Assembly: GCF_047654805.1 (NCBI RefSeq)
Contig: NZ_JASGIV010000001.1
Span: forward strand, 620,001-684,000
Direction of reading: 5' to 3'
Length of the DNA stretch: 64,000 nt
Source of the DNA: Pelomonas sp047654805
Lineage (GTDB): Bacteria; Pseudomonadota; Gammaproteobacteria; Burkholderiales; Burkholderiaceae_C
The position numbers and the translations under genes are program-made. Under the pieces are notes generated by a model that saw nothing but the letters and a program-made list of their open reading frames with translations, did no database searches and was not told the origin of the DNA. Of the stretch, positions 1 through 7,960 are shown in pieces (the first letter of the stretch is position 1; every line of letters starts with the position of its first letter).

Positions 1-112
1 GGTCAGGGCCGTGCAGCCGCGTCACCCACACGGCCGCCTCGGCCAAGATCCTGCGCGGCACGCGCGGCTTGTCACTTGCCCCCGGCGCACCGGTGGCATC
101 CCACGGTTGCAC
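1..112 (-). CDS. FecR-type anti-sigma/sensor protein, N-terminal fragment
   Basis: The reverse strand opens a GTG-started reading frame at 112, two bases after the stop of the sigma factor gene, and runs off the left edge after 37 codons. The visible residues include an AAVWVTRLHGP stretch near residue 27-37, which resembles the N-terminal cytoplasmic segment of FecR proteins that binds the FecI-type sigma factor. FecR proteins sit in the inner membrane and pass a signal from a TonB-dependent receptor to the sigma factor. The tight linkage to an ECF sigma gene supports the call. Only the first 37 residues can be seen, so the membrane segment and periplasmic domain cannot be checked. Confidence 0.6.
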   Translation of the reverse strand, partial: MQPWDATGAPGASDKPRVPRRILAEAAVWVTRLHGPD

Positions 113-114
113 GG

Positions 115-609
115 CTACCAGCCTTCCATCCAGTCCGTCAGCCGTAGTGTCGCCTTGGCCAGGTGTTCGTTGACGGTCGTGACGCTGATGCCGTGCAGCT
201 TCGCGATCTCGACCTGGGACAGACCGTCGATGCGGCAGGCCATGAAGACCTCCCGCGTCCTCTCGCTCAAGCGGCTCACCCCCAGCGCCAGGCGAGCCAT
301 GCGCTCCCTGGCCAGCACCACGGACTCGGTGGAAGGGGCGGTGTCCACCAGCACCACCTCCTCCACCAGGACGTGCTCGCCCCGTCCCACGCCCGTGCGA
401 TAGGCATCGATGGAGAGGTTCAGCGCCGTGCGCATCAGGAAGGCCTCGGGCCGCTCGACGCTCTGGTGCTCCTCCTCGTAGCGGACCAGGCGCAGCCACG
501 CCTCCTGCACCAGGTCCTCCGCTTCGTGCTTGCTCTGCCCGCGACGTCGCAGCACGCCGCGCACCTGCGACAGGATGTCCTGCCAGTCCTTTGCGAGCCG
601 GGTCGCCAT
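115..609 (-). CDS. ECF RNA polymerase sigma factor, FecI-like
   Basis: This 164-residue protein has the two-domain layout of extracytoplasmic-function sigma factors. Region 2 includes the EAEDLVQEAWLRL motif and the following FLMRTALNLSIDAYR segment, which in the family bind core polymerase and the -10 element. Region 4 holds SERTREVFMACRIDGLSQVEIA and a helix-turn-helix that reads the -35 element. The ATG at 609 is chosen because residues upstream of it in the longer open frame do not look like sigma factor and lie inside the neighbouring gene. A FecR-like gene follows with a 2-base gap, so this is probably a FecI/FecR cell-surface signalling pair; the cognate receptor would lie left of the window. 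Confidence 0.9.
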   Translation of the reverse strand: MATRLAKDWQDILSQVRGVLRRRGQSKHEAEDLVQEAWLRLVRYEEEHQSVERPEAFLMRTALNLSIDAYRTGVGRGEHVLVEEVVLVDTAPSTESVVLARERMARLALGVSRLSERTREVFMACRIDGLSQVEIAKLHGISVTTVNEHLAKATLRLTDWMEGW

Positions 610-614
610 GGCGA

Positions 615-1238
615 TCAGGCCGCTTGTGCCAGGGCCGCGCGTGCCGAGGCTGTTCGTGCCAGGACTGGCGGCGCGGCCCTCAGGCCGTAGGGCGCCGGCT
701 TGGCACGGTCCCAGTCGTCGGCCAGCAGGTCGCGGTCCGCGCGCTGGAACGCCTGCGCGATGAAGTCGGCCGCCGCCGCGTGATCGGCGAACGGGCCCTG
801 CTTCTTCGTGGCTCGCGACATGCGCTCCTGCAGGTGCTGCGCGGCGGTGTCGGTCCAGCGGATGGCCTGCCGCATGCGGGCGCTGGCGGCACCCGGGGCA
901 GCGAGTTCGGCCACGGTGCGATCGCAGACCCTGGGGCACAGGCCCTTCACGGCAGCAGCCAGGGCGTCGTCGGCGGCCAGCGCCTGGATGCGCTCGATGC
1001 CGCGGTCATGGAGGTCCGCCGCGATGCGCTGGGCCGTTGCCGGGCCTTCGTCGCGCCAGGCCCCGAGCACCTGGAACTGGCCATCGGTGAAGAGGCCGAG
1101 CGCCCAGTGCCACTCGGCCGTGGCGGGCGCGCCGTCGATCCACGTCGGAACGTGCAGCTTGTCGAACTGCACCACCACGTAGCGGCAGCACAGTGCGCCG
1201 CCGAACCAGTCGGGGGAATCCCAGAAGAAGTAGGTCAT
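615..1238 (-). CDS. Transposase-like protein (mutator/IS256-type catalytic core relic)
   Basis: A 207-residue protein whose stop lies 5 bases before the sigma factor start, so the two may be co-transcribed. The stretch WHWALGLFTDGQFQVLG followed by a GPATAQRIAADLHDRGIERI segment resembles the core of mutator-type transposases (regular pattern: alalGi..dG..evLG, then LkdRGl.rv). The C-terminal part, with RQAIRWTDTAAQHLQ, is less recognisable. The protein is half the length of a full IS256 transposase and no terminal repeats are evident, so it may be a relic or a domesticated gene. The start at 1238 is the ATG before the conserved-looking TYFFWDSPDW; an alternative ATG lies at 1250. The family assignment is tentative. 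Confidence 0.4.
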   Translation of the reverse strand: MTYFFWDSPDWFGGALCCRYVVVQFDKLHVPTWIDGAPATAEWHWALGLFTDGQFQVLGAWRDEGPATAQRIAADLHDRGIERIQALAADDALAAAVKGLCPRVCDRTVAELAAPGAASARMRQAIRWTDTAAQHLQERMSRATKKQGPFADHAAAADFIAQAFQRADRDLLADDWDRAKPAPYGLRAAPPVLARTASARAALAQAA

Positions 1239-1313
1239 AGGCCGCTCCATGCAGGTCAACGCGAGACCCAAGCCGGAACGCCCGTCGAGCGCAAGCCTGG
1301 GCAGCACGAAAGA

Positions 1314-1328
1314 CTACGAAAGTCGTAG
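1314..1328. promoter_or_regulatory. Palindromic operator 1 upstream of XRE gene
   Basis: CTACGA-AAG-TCGTAG is a perfect 6-bp inverted repeat with a 3-base spacer. It shares its arms with a second palindrome 34 bp downstream (centre to centre), so the pair are probably binding sites for the adjacent XRE regulator. Confidence 0.6.
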
Positions 1329-1346
1329 TAGTCGCATTCTACAAAA

Positions 1347-1363
1347 GCTACGACTCTCGTAGC
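1347..1363. promoter_or_regulatory. Palindromic operator 2 abutting the XRE start codon
   Basis: GCTACGA-CTC-TCGTAGC is a perfect 7-bp inverted repeat ending 3 bases before the ATG at 1367, where a ribosome binding site would normally lie. A further half site, CTACGA, lies inside the gene at 1371-1376. The layout suggests autorepression and possibly a leaderless or very short-leader transcript. Confidence 0.6.
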
Positions 1364-1366
1364 AAC

Positions 1367-1690
1367 ATGTCTACGACAAATGAGGGCTCATCGGATGTTT
1401 GGCGCAAGCGCCTGAAAGAGGCACGGCTTGCGCTTGGGATGAGCCAGAAGCAGTTGGGTATCGAGGCTGGGCTTGACGAGTTTGTGGCGTCGACCAGAAT
1501 CAATCGGTACGAACAGGGTGTTCACGCCCCAGACTTTCAGATTGCTATGCGTCTGGCGGCTGTCCTCCAGGTCCCGGTGGCGTTTCTTTACTGCGACGCT
1601 GACGAGATGGCACAGATGATCTTGGCTTTCCATCAAGCGCCCAAACCGTTGCGGCGGCAGGCGCTTGCTGTTTTGCAGAAGTCCGAATAG
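1367..1690 (+). CDS. XRE-family helix-turn-helix transcriptional regulator
   Basis: This 107-residue protein is a single Cro/CI-type DNA-binding domain. The helix-turn-helix is seen around residues 13-68: an RLKEARLALGMSQKQLGIEAG segment, then an INRYEQGVHAPDF segment and AMRLAAVLQVPVAFLY. Such proteins act as small repressors in the cytoplasm. Two perfect palindromes sit just upstream, one directly before the start codon, which points to autoregulation. The usual purine-rich ribosome binding site is absent and replaced by the palindrome. No toxin or phage gene is adjacent: the upstream neighbour runs in the opposite direction and the next gene, a protease, begins 240 bases downstream. The target beyond its own promoter is unknown. 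Confidence 0.85.
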   Translation: MSTTNEGSSDVWRKRLKEARLALGMSQKQLGIEAGLDEFVASTRINRYEQGVHAPDFQIAMRLAAVLQVPVAFLYCDADEMAQMILAFHQAPKPLRRQALAVLQKSE

Positions 1691-1930
1691 CGATTCGTGC
1701 CGCTGCGGCATCCCAGCAGCTGACCTGCAGAGCAGCCGAAGCCGCCCAGCCTGAGAACGCACGAGATCCGTCCGGCTGGCCAGTGGCGCGCGCGGGCCCG
1801 ACGACCGTCCCGGTCCAGACGGGCCGTTGGGCCTCGTAAGTATTGGGGATGCCGCGATGAGGGTGGACTTCAATACTGCAGGTAGGCACTGGCCCGACCA
1901 TGTGCCGCCCTTCAACGAATGAGACCTGCA

Positions 1931-3472
1931 ATGCCATCGAAGAAGACCGCCACCACTGCCCGCTTCATCCTCATGCCACTGCGAGGTTTCACGTCTGAGG
2001 ACATGAGGAACGTCGACGAAGGAAGCGCCGTGTTCGCCACCGCGGCGACCAATCGCCTCGCTCTGATGTCGACCGCGGGCAAGTCCCGCAAGCCAGTGAT
2101 GAAGGTGGTCCACTCGATCGAGGCGAACGGTCCCAAGCTGGTCGAGATGGGCCCTGAAGAGATCGCCGCGTTGCGTGTTTCGGATCCCGGCGTGAAGGTG
2201 CTGCCGCTGGTCAAGTACGAGCTGATGCGCATGCCGAGGCTGGAGGTGCTGACCAAGGCGGCTCCTGCCGCTGCACTCGCGCTGGCGACCAAGCTGCAGG
2301 TCACCTTCGTCGATGCGAAAACGAAGAAGCCGCTGAAGGGCGTGACCGTGGTGGCATTCACGAGCTTCGCCAAGCGGGAAGGGGCGGGCGGCACGACCAA
2401 CGGCAAGGGTGTGGCGACACTGGGTTTCCCTGGAAGTTCGGTGAAGTTGGACCTGCTGGTGGCCTACTCGCCGGCCGGGTACTGGGGCTATGGGAAGAAG
2501 AAGTTCACGCTCAAGTCCGGCACGACCTTCGCGGTCGAGCCGGTCGACCTGGCCGTGCCGGACTTCGCTGCGGCGTTGTATGGCAACCGGCCGGCCAACG
2601 CAGGGCAGGGCGTGAAGGTGGGCGTCATCGACACCGGTGTCGATGGCGCGCATCCGGACCTGGTGGTCGCTGGTGGCGCCGCGTTCGTCGTCGATGAGGG
2701 CGACGCCGGCGGATCAGGACCGGCGGCCAAGGACGGAGACCATGGCACTCATGTGGCCGGCATCATTGCCAGCCGCGGCGAACTGCATCCCAATGATGCC
2801 CATCATGCGCCGGGCAAGCGCGGCATCGCGCCGCAGGTGACGCTGATGAGCTACCGCGTCTTCCCCAACTCCGGGGGCGGTGCCGACAACTACGACATCA
2901 TCCGGGCGATCGATCAAGGCGTGAAGGACGGCTGTGATCTCTTGAATCTCAGCCTCGGGTCGCAGGTGCCCGACGACACGGTCCATGCGGCCATGAAGGA
3001 CGCCTTTGATCAGGGCACGGTCTGCGTCGTGGCCGCCGGCAACGACGGGCGCAAGCCGGTGTCCTATCCGGCGGCGTGGGACGTTGCCGTGGCAGTGAGC
3101 AGCCTGGGGAAGAAGGGCACCTATCCGGCTGCGTCCAATGAGATCCTGGACGAGGTCGCCCCCTTCGCGAAGAGCGATCCGAAAATCTATGTTTCCGCCT
3201 TCTCCAACGTGGGGCCGGCGATCGATGTCTGCGGGCCGGGCGAAGGGATCGTGTCGACATTGCCGGGCGGCAAGTACGGTGTGATGTCCGGCACGAGCAT
3301 GGCCTGTCCTGCGGTCACCGGCGTGACGGCTGCGCTTTTGTCAGCCAACGCGACCGTGCTGAACATGCCCCGGACCCGTGACCGCTCCGTCGCCATCATG
3401 GGCCTGATCACGAGTTCGGCCAAGACACTGGGATTCATTCAGCCCATGGAAGGGGTTGGTTTGATCCCGTAG
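1931..3472 (+). CDS. Subtilisin-like serine protease (peptidase family S8), no export signal
   Basis: A 513-residue S8 peptidase. The catalytic triad is visible: Asp234 in VIDTGVDGAHP, His271 in DGDHGTHVAG and Ser456 in SGTSMACP, with the oxyanion Asn371 in AAGNDG. Before the catalytic domain lie about 210 residues: an N-terminal segment of roughly 110 residues and then a short beta-sandwich-like region (about 122-205) with the look of a transthyretin or carboxypeptidase-regulatory domain. No signal peptide is seen, so the enzyme probably works in the cytoplasm or leaves by an unusual route. The ATG at 1931 is preferred over one at 1919 because GAGA lies 8 bases upstream. A small gene follows after 41 bases and may encode its partner. 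Substrate is unknown. Confidence 0.9.
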   Translation: MPSKKTATTARFILMPLRGFTSEDMRNVDEGSAVFATAATNRLALMSTAGKSRKPVMKVVHSIEANGPKLVEMGPEEIAALRVSDPGVKVLPLVKYELMRMPRLEVLTKAAPAAALALATKLQVTFVDAKTKKPLKGVTVVAFTSFAKREGAGGTTNGKGVATLGFPGSSVKLDLLVAYSPAGYWGYGKKKFTLKSGTTFAVEPVDLAVPDFAAALYGNRPANAGQGVKVGVIDTGVDGAHPDLVVAGGAAFVVDEGDAGGSGPAAKDGDHGTHVAGIIASRGELHPNDAHHAPGKRGIAPQVTLMSYRVFPNSGGGADNYDIIRAIDQGVKDGCDLLNLSLGSQVPDDTVHAAMKDAFDQGTVCVVAAGNDGRKPVSYPAAWDVAVAVSSLGKKGTYPAASNEILDEVAPFAKSDPKIYVSAFSNVGPAIDVCGPGEGIVSTLPGGKYGVMSGTSMACPAVTGVTAALLSANATVLNMPRTRDRSVAIMGLITSSAKTLGFIQPMEGVGLIP

Positions 3473-3513
3473 ACGGTCAACCCGGAACTGCCGTATGTGG
3501 TAAGTTCCTGCTC

Positions 3514-3756
3514 ATGGTGCGACTCGTCCTTCGCCGTTCAGAGGAGAGTGCTGCTTCCCCCGCCGAAGTGGCCGCTGCCGTTGCATCTCAACACGGAGAC
3601 GTTCTGGACAATAGCGGCCGGACGATGCTGGTGAGTGTTGCCAGCCCGGACGCGGTCGCCTCACTTCGGGACGCCCTCCCAGGGTGGGTGATCTCAGAGC
3701 AGGTGCAACGTATCCAGGTGCCGGACACCCGCTTGAAGGTGGGCTCGACGGGCTGA
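3514..3756 (+). CDS. Small protein following the S8 protease, inhibitor/propeptide-like
   Basis: An 80-residue protein starting 41 bases after the protease stop, on the same strand. The sequence pattern alternates strands and helices: MVRLVLRRSE, then a helical AEVAAAVASQHG, then GRTMLVSVASPDAVASLRDALPG, then WVISEQVQRIQVPD. This resembles the small ferredoxin-like fold of subtilisin propeptides and I9 inhibitors, whose C-terminal tail blocks the protease active site. The protease itself has no obvious I9 propeptide. By position and fold pattern this could be a stand-alone chaperone, inhibitor or immunity protein for the protease. This is inference; no diagnostic motif exists in such short families, and an unrelated function is possible. 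Confidence 0.5.
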   Translation: MVRLVLRRSEESAASPAEVAAAVASQHGDVLDNSGRTMLVSVASPDAVASLRDALPGWVISEQVQRIQVPDTRLKVGSTG

Positions 3757-3936
3757 TCTTCATTGAGGAGCCTCCAGGCGTTCGTGGTCGCGGTGGATGC
3801 CGACATCTGCTGGCACCCAACGTGCGGATCATGAGTTCACTGGGCCTTCGCAGCCCCGCCGGGCACCGACGGAAGTACCGAAGGCGCCTGGGCGCTGTCG
3901 CATAACCAGCCCAAGTTTTTGTTCGCCTTCTCGGCG

Positions 3937-4455
3937 TCAACCCGCTGGCAGGTTCAGCACAACTCGAAGCCCGCCGAGAGGACTCACGCCTATTTCGACC
4001 GACCCTTCATACAGCGTGGCCAGTTCCTGCACGATGGCCAATCCCAGCTCGCTGCCTGGCGTTGTCTCATCCAGCCGATGGCCGCGTTCCAGCGCTTTTG
4101 TCATCTGATTTGGCGCGATGCCCGGGCCGCCATCGTCGACGGCCACGCGCAATTGCCGTCCGGCCTGCATGGCGCTGACCAGCACTTGCGTTTTCGCTGC
4201 CTTGCAGGCGTTGTCCAGCAGGCTGCCCAGCATCTCCTGAAGGTCCTGGGGAGCGCCAGCGAATGCCAGGCGTGCATCGACATCTGCCCGGATCGGCAGG
4301 TTCCTGTTCGCATGGACCTTCTGCATGACGCGAACCAGTCCAGCGGCGACAGGCTGCAGTGGCGTTCTGAGACTACCTGCGCCTTGGGCTGCCGGCAAGA
4401 GCACTCGGCGCGGTAACTGCGTGTGCCGCAGCTGGCTGAGGAGCTGTGCATCCTG
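3937..4455 (-). pseudogene. Sensor histidine kinase, C-terminal ATPase part only
   Basis: The reverse frame encodes the ATP-binding half of a two-component sensor kinase. The N box (LGSLLDNACKAAKT), the G1 box (VDDGGPGI) and a G2-like SELGLAIVQ are present, as in PhoQ-like kinases. The frame remains open upstream of the first ATG (4404) with plausible kinase sequence to about 4455, where it stops making sense and IS21 istB sequence begins on the other strand. The sensor, membrane and phosphoacceptor-histidine parts are missing, and no response regulator gene lies beside it. The gene was most likely cut by the insertion element and is non-functional as a sensor. Confidence 0.75.
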
Positions 4456-4905
4456 GCGGCGCGGGGCGCTTCAGGCGCTGCCTGACCAACTGGCCAAGGT
4501 CGACGTCCTTGTTTTTGTGCTTAACGACCGCGGAACGGCCCCCACAGATGCTGCCACGCGCGCCGACTTGCTGGGGAGATGAACGCCGATCGCACGGCGC
4601 GGGGCACCGCCATCATCGCGCACCAGCTTCCGATCGAGCACTGGCACGCCTGGCTGGGCAACCCGATGGTGGCCGATGCCATCCTGGAGCGGCTCATGCA
4701 GCACTTCCGGTGCTTCAGCGTTGACGGTGAATCCGGTCGCACGAGGCGTGCCGCCGGCAAGACTAACGCAGCAGCTAAGGAAGCCGAATCTTGAGCCGAT
4801 CCAGCACTCATCACCCTAGACTTCAAACTCGACGCAGCACCTGCCACCGGTCCGGCGGTGACGATGACCGAAATGGGCGGTGACGTTCGCCGAAATTCAC
4901 CTGTG
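4456..4905 (+). mobile_element. IS21-type istB remnant, frameshifted
   Basis: Two overlapping plus-strand frames together spell the C-terminal half of an IstB helper ATPase. One frame (ending 4582) carries QLAKVDVLVF and NDRGTAPTDAATRADLL, which match the Walker B neighbourhood. The next frame (4579-4794) carries RGTAIIAHQLPIEHWHAWLGNPMVADAILERL with a GES near the end, the hallmark IstB C terminus. At least one frameshift separates them and the istA gene is missing. The bases at about 4845-4905 contain repeated CCGAAAT/GGTGACG-like units resembling the downstream end of IS21 elements. This debris adjoins and probably inactivated the histidine kinase. Confidence 0.75.
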
Positions 4906-5113
4906 GCATTCAGGTCTTCCTGGAGGCACCCTTGAAAAAGCACGGCGGCTGCCCTTCTCGTCGCCTGGACATGGAAGGGACTGCGCCGTTGATGAGGGTA
5001 GGCCCCCCGGTCCGCAGCATCGTGGAGAGCCGCACGGATCAGCACGACTCTCTGTGTTTTCGGCGTCCTCAAAGCCAGGGATGAACAGTAGGATCTGATG
5101 GCATCAAGCAACA

Positions 5114-6154
5114 ATGACTACTGCCGCTGTACTTGTTCTTCTCCTCGTCATTGCGTTGGCAGTGTGGCTTGCCGCCGCGCTTCGGTTGCTCAGGCAGCGG
5201 CGGCGCGACTATCAGGCGGCGAAGTTTCGGGCTGAGCGGCTGGGGAATTTCCTCCTGGCACTCTCCCGTTCCAATCGGATGGTGCTTCGCGAACAGCAAG
5301 AAGAGCGGTTGTTGCAGGAGTCCTGTCGCATCTGCGTGGAAACAGGGCATGCGTCACTGGCGTGCGTCTACGTGCGTGATGGCGACCTTGCCCATCGGGC
5401 TGCCTGCGCAGGGCCTGCGTCTCGGGTGCTGGAGAACGTACCAAACCCGTTGCCACTGAGTGCACCTGACTTGCAAGAGTCCTACACGGTGAGAGCTTTG
5501 AACGGTGGCACGCGTCTTGTCAGCAATGACTATGTCCTGGACGGGCAGGCTGGGCGCTGGCGTGAGGAAGCCGTGGCGCAAGGCATTCGGTCCATCGCCT
5601 GGATTCCCTTGTACCGCGCTGGCACCGTGTATGCCGTGCTCATGCTCTGTGCCGGCGAGCGCGGCTTCTTCGACGAAGAAGTACTGAAGCTGCTGGATGA
5701 GTTGGGCGCGGACCTCTCCTTCGCTTTGGAGAGCATCGATACGCTTCGTCGGGCGGAACTGTCGCGGCAAGAGGTCGAGGCCGGCCACAAGCGCTTTCGG
5801 ACTCTTTTCGATGCAGCGCCGGTGCCGATGGCCATCGTGTCCATCACTGCGAGGTGCATTGTGGAAGCCAACGCGGCTCTGCTACGGCAATATGGTCTGG
5901 AAAAGGCCGAAGTGCTGGGCACCGAAACGTCCTCCCACGCCTATGGCGCCCTACCGGAAGATCGCGATCTGTTCTACCGCACGCTGAGCGCCCACGGGCG
6001 TGTGCGCGATCTCGTGCTGCGTATGCGTGACCCTGACGGGGTACTGCATCACTCAGTGTTCAATGCCGAGCCGATCGACTACATGGGAGAGGCATGCTGC
6101 TTGGTGACGGCGGCCAATGTCGATTTTCTCCGCTCGGACGCTTCTGAGCAGTAA
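5114..6154 (+). CDS. Membrane-anchored GAF-PAS sensor protein without output domain
   Basis: A 346-residue protein. Residues 3-24 form one hydrophobic segment followed by an arginine-rich stretch (LRQRRRDY), so the rest lies in the cytoplasm. Residues about 60-205 look like a GAF domain (ACVYVRDGDLAHRAA near its start, GIRSIAWIPLYRAGTVYAVLML near its end). After a short coiled linker, residues about 225-335 look like a PAS domain, with RFRTLFDAAPVPMAIVS at its start. Proteins of this plan usually continue into GGDEF, EAL or kinase domains, but here the stop follows the PAS domain. It may be a truncated diguanylate cyclase or a stand-alone sensor. The ligand is unknown. Confidence 0.7.
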   Translation: MTTAAVLVLLLVIALAVWLAAALRLLRQRRRDYQAAKFRAERLGNFLLALSRSNRMVLREQQEERLLQESCRICVETGHASLACVYVRDGDLAHRAACAGPASRVLENVPNPLPLSAPDLQESYTVRALNGGTRLVSNDYVLDGQAGRWREEAVAQGIRSIAWIPLYRAGTVYAVLMLCAGERGFFDEEVLKLLDELGADLSFALESIDTLRRAELSRQEVEAGHKRFRTLFDAAPVPMAIVSITARCIVEANAALLRQYGLEKAEVLGTETSSHAYGALPEDRDLFYRTLSAHGRVRDLVLRMRDPDGVLHHSVFNAEPIDYMGEACCLVTAANVDFLRSDASEQ

Positions 6155-6558
6155 GCTAGCGCCAGCGGGCCCCACGACGAGGCGTCGCTTGAGGTCTTCC
6201 AGATCAGTTGCCAGTCGTTCCCAGTTGATGTACGGGGGAACTTAGGCTCTCACGCTCGGGGCTCAAGGGCGTGGCTTGTTGCCCGTACATGGACGCCCCC
6301 GGTTTGCCAAGCTTCCAGGTCGCTGCCGCACGAAGAAAAAGATTGCGCCCGTACATTCGGACTTTCAATGCGAGACGAGCTCGCTGTCCCTGATGGGTTC
6401 TGCTGGTCGGCGCCCAATCGCTTACACGCACTCGAAGTGCCTCGGTCAACGCGGGCTGTGCCAACCACGGTCTTACCTGTCGTGCCATCAACTTGCTGGT
6501 TTGCCTGAGCAATCGGCGGTGGGATTCTCCTGTTCCAGTAGATGCGGTCGGTGTCTGG
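6155..6558. other. Non-coding stretch between sensor gene and IS110 relic
   Basis: No convincing gene was found in either strand. The only recognisable piece is TGGACGCCCCCGGT at about 6290-6303, preceded by GTACA, which recurs at 17946-17959 next to another IS3-type remnant. It is probably the outer end of a lost insertion sequence. Confidence 0.4.
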
Positions 6559-7580
6559 CTACGCTGCGGCGTAGTCAGCCTTGAACTCTCGCCCGTGCGC
6601 CAACAGCGCCCAGACGGTCCTCGCGGTCTTGTTCGCCATCGCGACCGCCGCAACGTTCTTGTTGCGACGCGTCGTAAGTTTGACCAGCCAGCCGTCGGCA
6701 TCGGCGCGCTGGGTGGCCCTGTAGATGACGGAGCGTGCGCCGTGGATCAGCAGCGTGCGTAGGTACGCATCACCCCGCTTGCTCATCCCCAATAGCGTCG
6801 GCTTGCCGCCGCTGGAGTGCTGTCGCGGGACGACGCCCAGCCAGGCCGCGAACTGGCGACCGTTGTCGAAGTTCTTCGCGTCGCCGATGCTGGCGACCAG
6901 GGCGCTCGCGGTCAGTGGCCCGATGCCGGGCACCTTCTCAAGACGCTGGCTGGCCTCGCTGGCACGGTGCCATGCCTTGATCTGCACTTCGATCTCGTCG
7001 ACCTGCTCCTGCAGCACCTTGAGGTGGTCGAGCAGGCACTGGATGAGCAGCCGGAATCTGCCCGGCAGCTCGTTCTCGGCATCTTCAATGAGCGTTGGCA
7101 CGCGCTGGGCGATGTAGGCGATGCCCTGCGGCACCACCAGGCCGTACTCCCCGAGCAGGCCCCGAATCTGGTTGGCCTGCGCGGTGCGGGCCTTCACGAA
7201 GCCCTGGCGGACGCGGTGCAGTGAGAGTACCGACTGCTGCTCGACATTCTTGACCGGGACGAAGCGCATCGACGGCCGACTGACGGCCTCGCAGATCGCC
7301 TCAGCGTCGGCGGCATCGTTCTTGTTGCTCTTGACGTATGGCTTGACGAACTGCGGCGCCATCAGCCGGACCGTGTGGCCCAGCGCCTGCAGCTTGCGTG
7401 CCCAGTGGTGCGCGCTTGCACAGGCCTCGTACCGATCAGACAGGGAGGCAGGTTCGCGAAGAACGGAGCAACCTGGTCGCGCTTGAGCTGTTTGCGCAGC
7501 ACGGCCTTGCCGCGCTCGTTGACCCCGTGAACCTGGAACACGTTCTTGGTCAGATCGAGGCCGATCGTCGTAATCTCCAT
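6559..7580 (-). pseudogene. IS110-family transposase, one frameshift
   Basis: The N-terminal part starts at the ATG at 7580 with MEITTIGLDLTKNVFQVHG, the RuvC-like DEDD domain typical of IS110 transposases. The rest lies in another frame, from about 7430 down to the TAG at 6559, and includes VKSNKNDAADAEAI, the transposase_20 motif (VPGIGPLTASALVASIG) and a GKPTLLGMSKRGDAYLRTLLIHGAR segment with the catalytic-serine neighbourhood. The shift falls at about 7430, where CTGATCGGTA-CGAGGCC appears to have lost one base relative to the expected LIGMEAC. The reading is otherwise intact, so the inactivation is recent. IS110 enzymes are guided by a bridge RNA made from the non-coding flank upstream of the gene. 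Confidence 0.85.
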
Positions 7581-7960
7581 GGTGGACGCCCCTTCCGATC
7601 GAGTGGTTGCTGACACATCCACTGTGGCACTTCGATGCCGTCTACGGGTGGGGGCGTCCATCCCATTGCTTACGCACGTTGGTGTCGCTGACCGCACTGA
7701 TGCTGGCCGGCGCCAGCGCGACGCTGCTATGCCTGTCGGCACGCCGCGTCCAGTCAACGTGCGGCTGGCTGCCAACATCGACCATGATGTACAGCAGTCG
7801 TCGCATCGACAGTATTTCTTCGCGGCCGTTGGGCGCGCACGGTGCACGGGCCAGCAGGCGGGACTGCTGGAGACTGGTCAGTCCGAAGCTGTCGGTCAAG
7901 CCGCCGCATCGGTCCTGCCATCACGCCCTGGCGCCTGCGTTCCGGCCTGGTTGATCCTGC
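7581..7960. other. Upstream flank of IS110 relic; no gene seen
   Basis: No supported coding sequence. The 150-200 bases nearest the IS110 start contain self-complementary pieces (GGTGGACGCCCC near 7581 and GGGGGCGTCCATCC near 7650). This could be the guide (bridge) RNA region of the element, but the boundaries cannot be set by eye. Confidence 0.3.

Noticed and set aside
21..1300. Plus-strand open frames opposite the sigma factor and transposase-like genes
   Set aside because: Their translations have no domain features, while the reverse strand encodes recognisable proteins.
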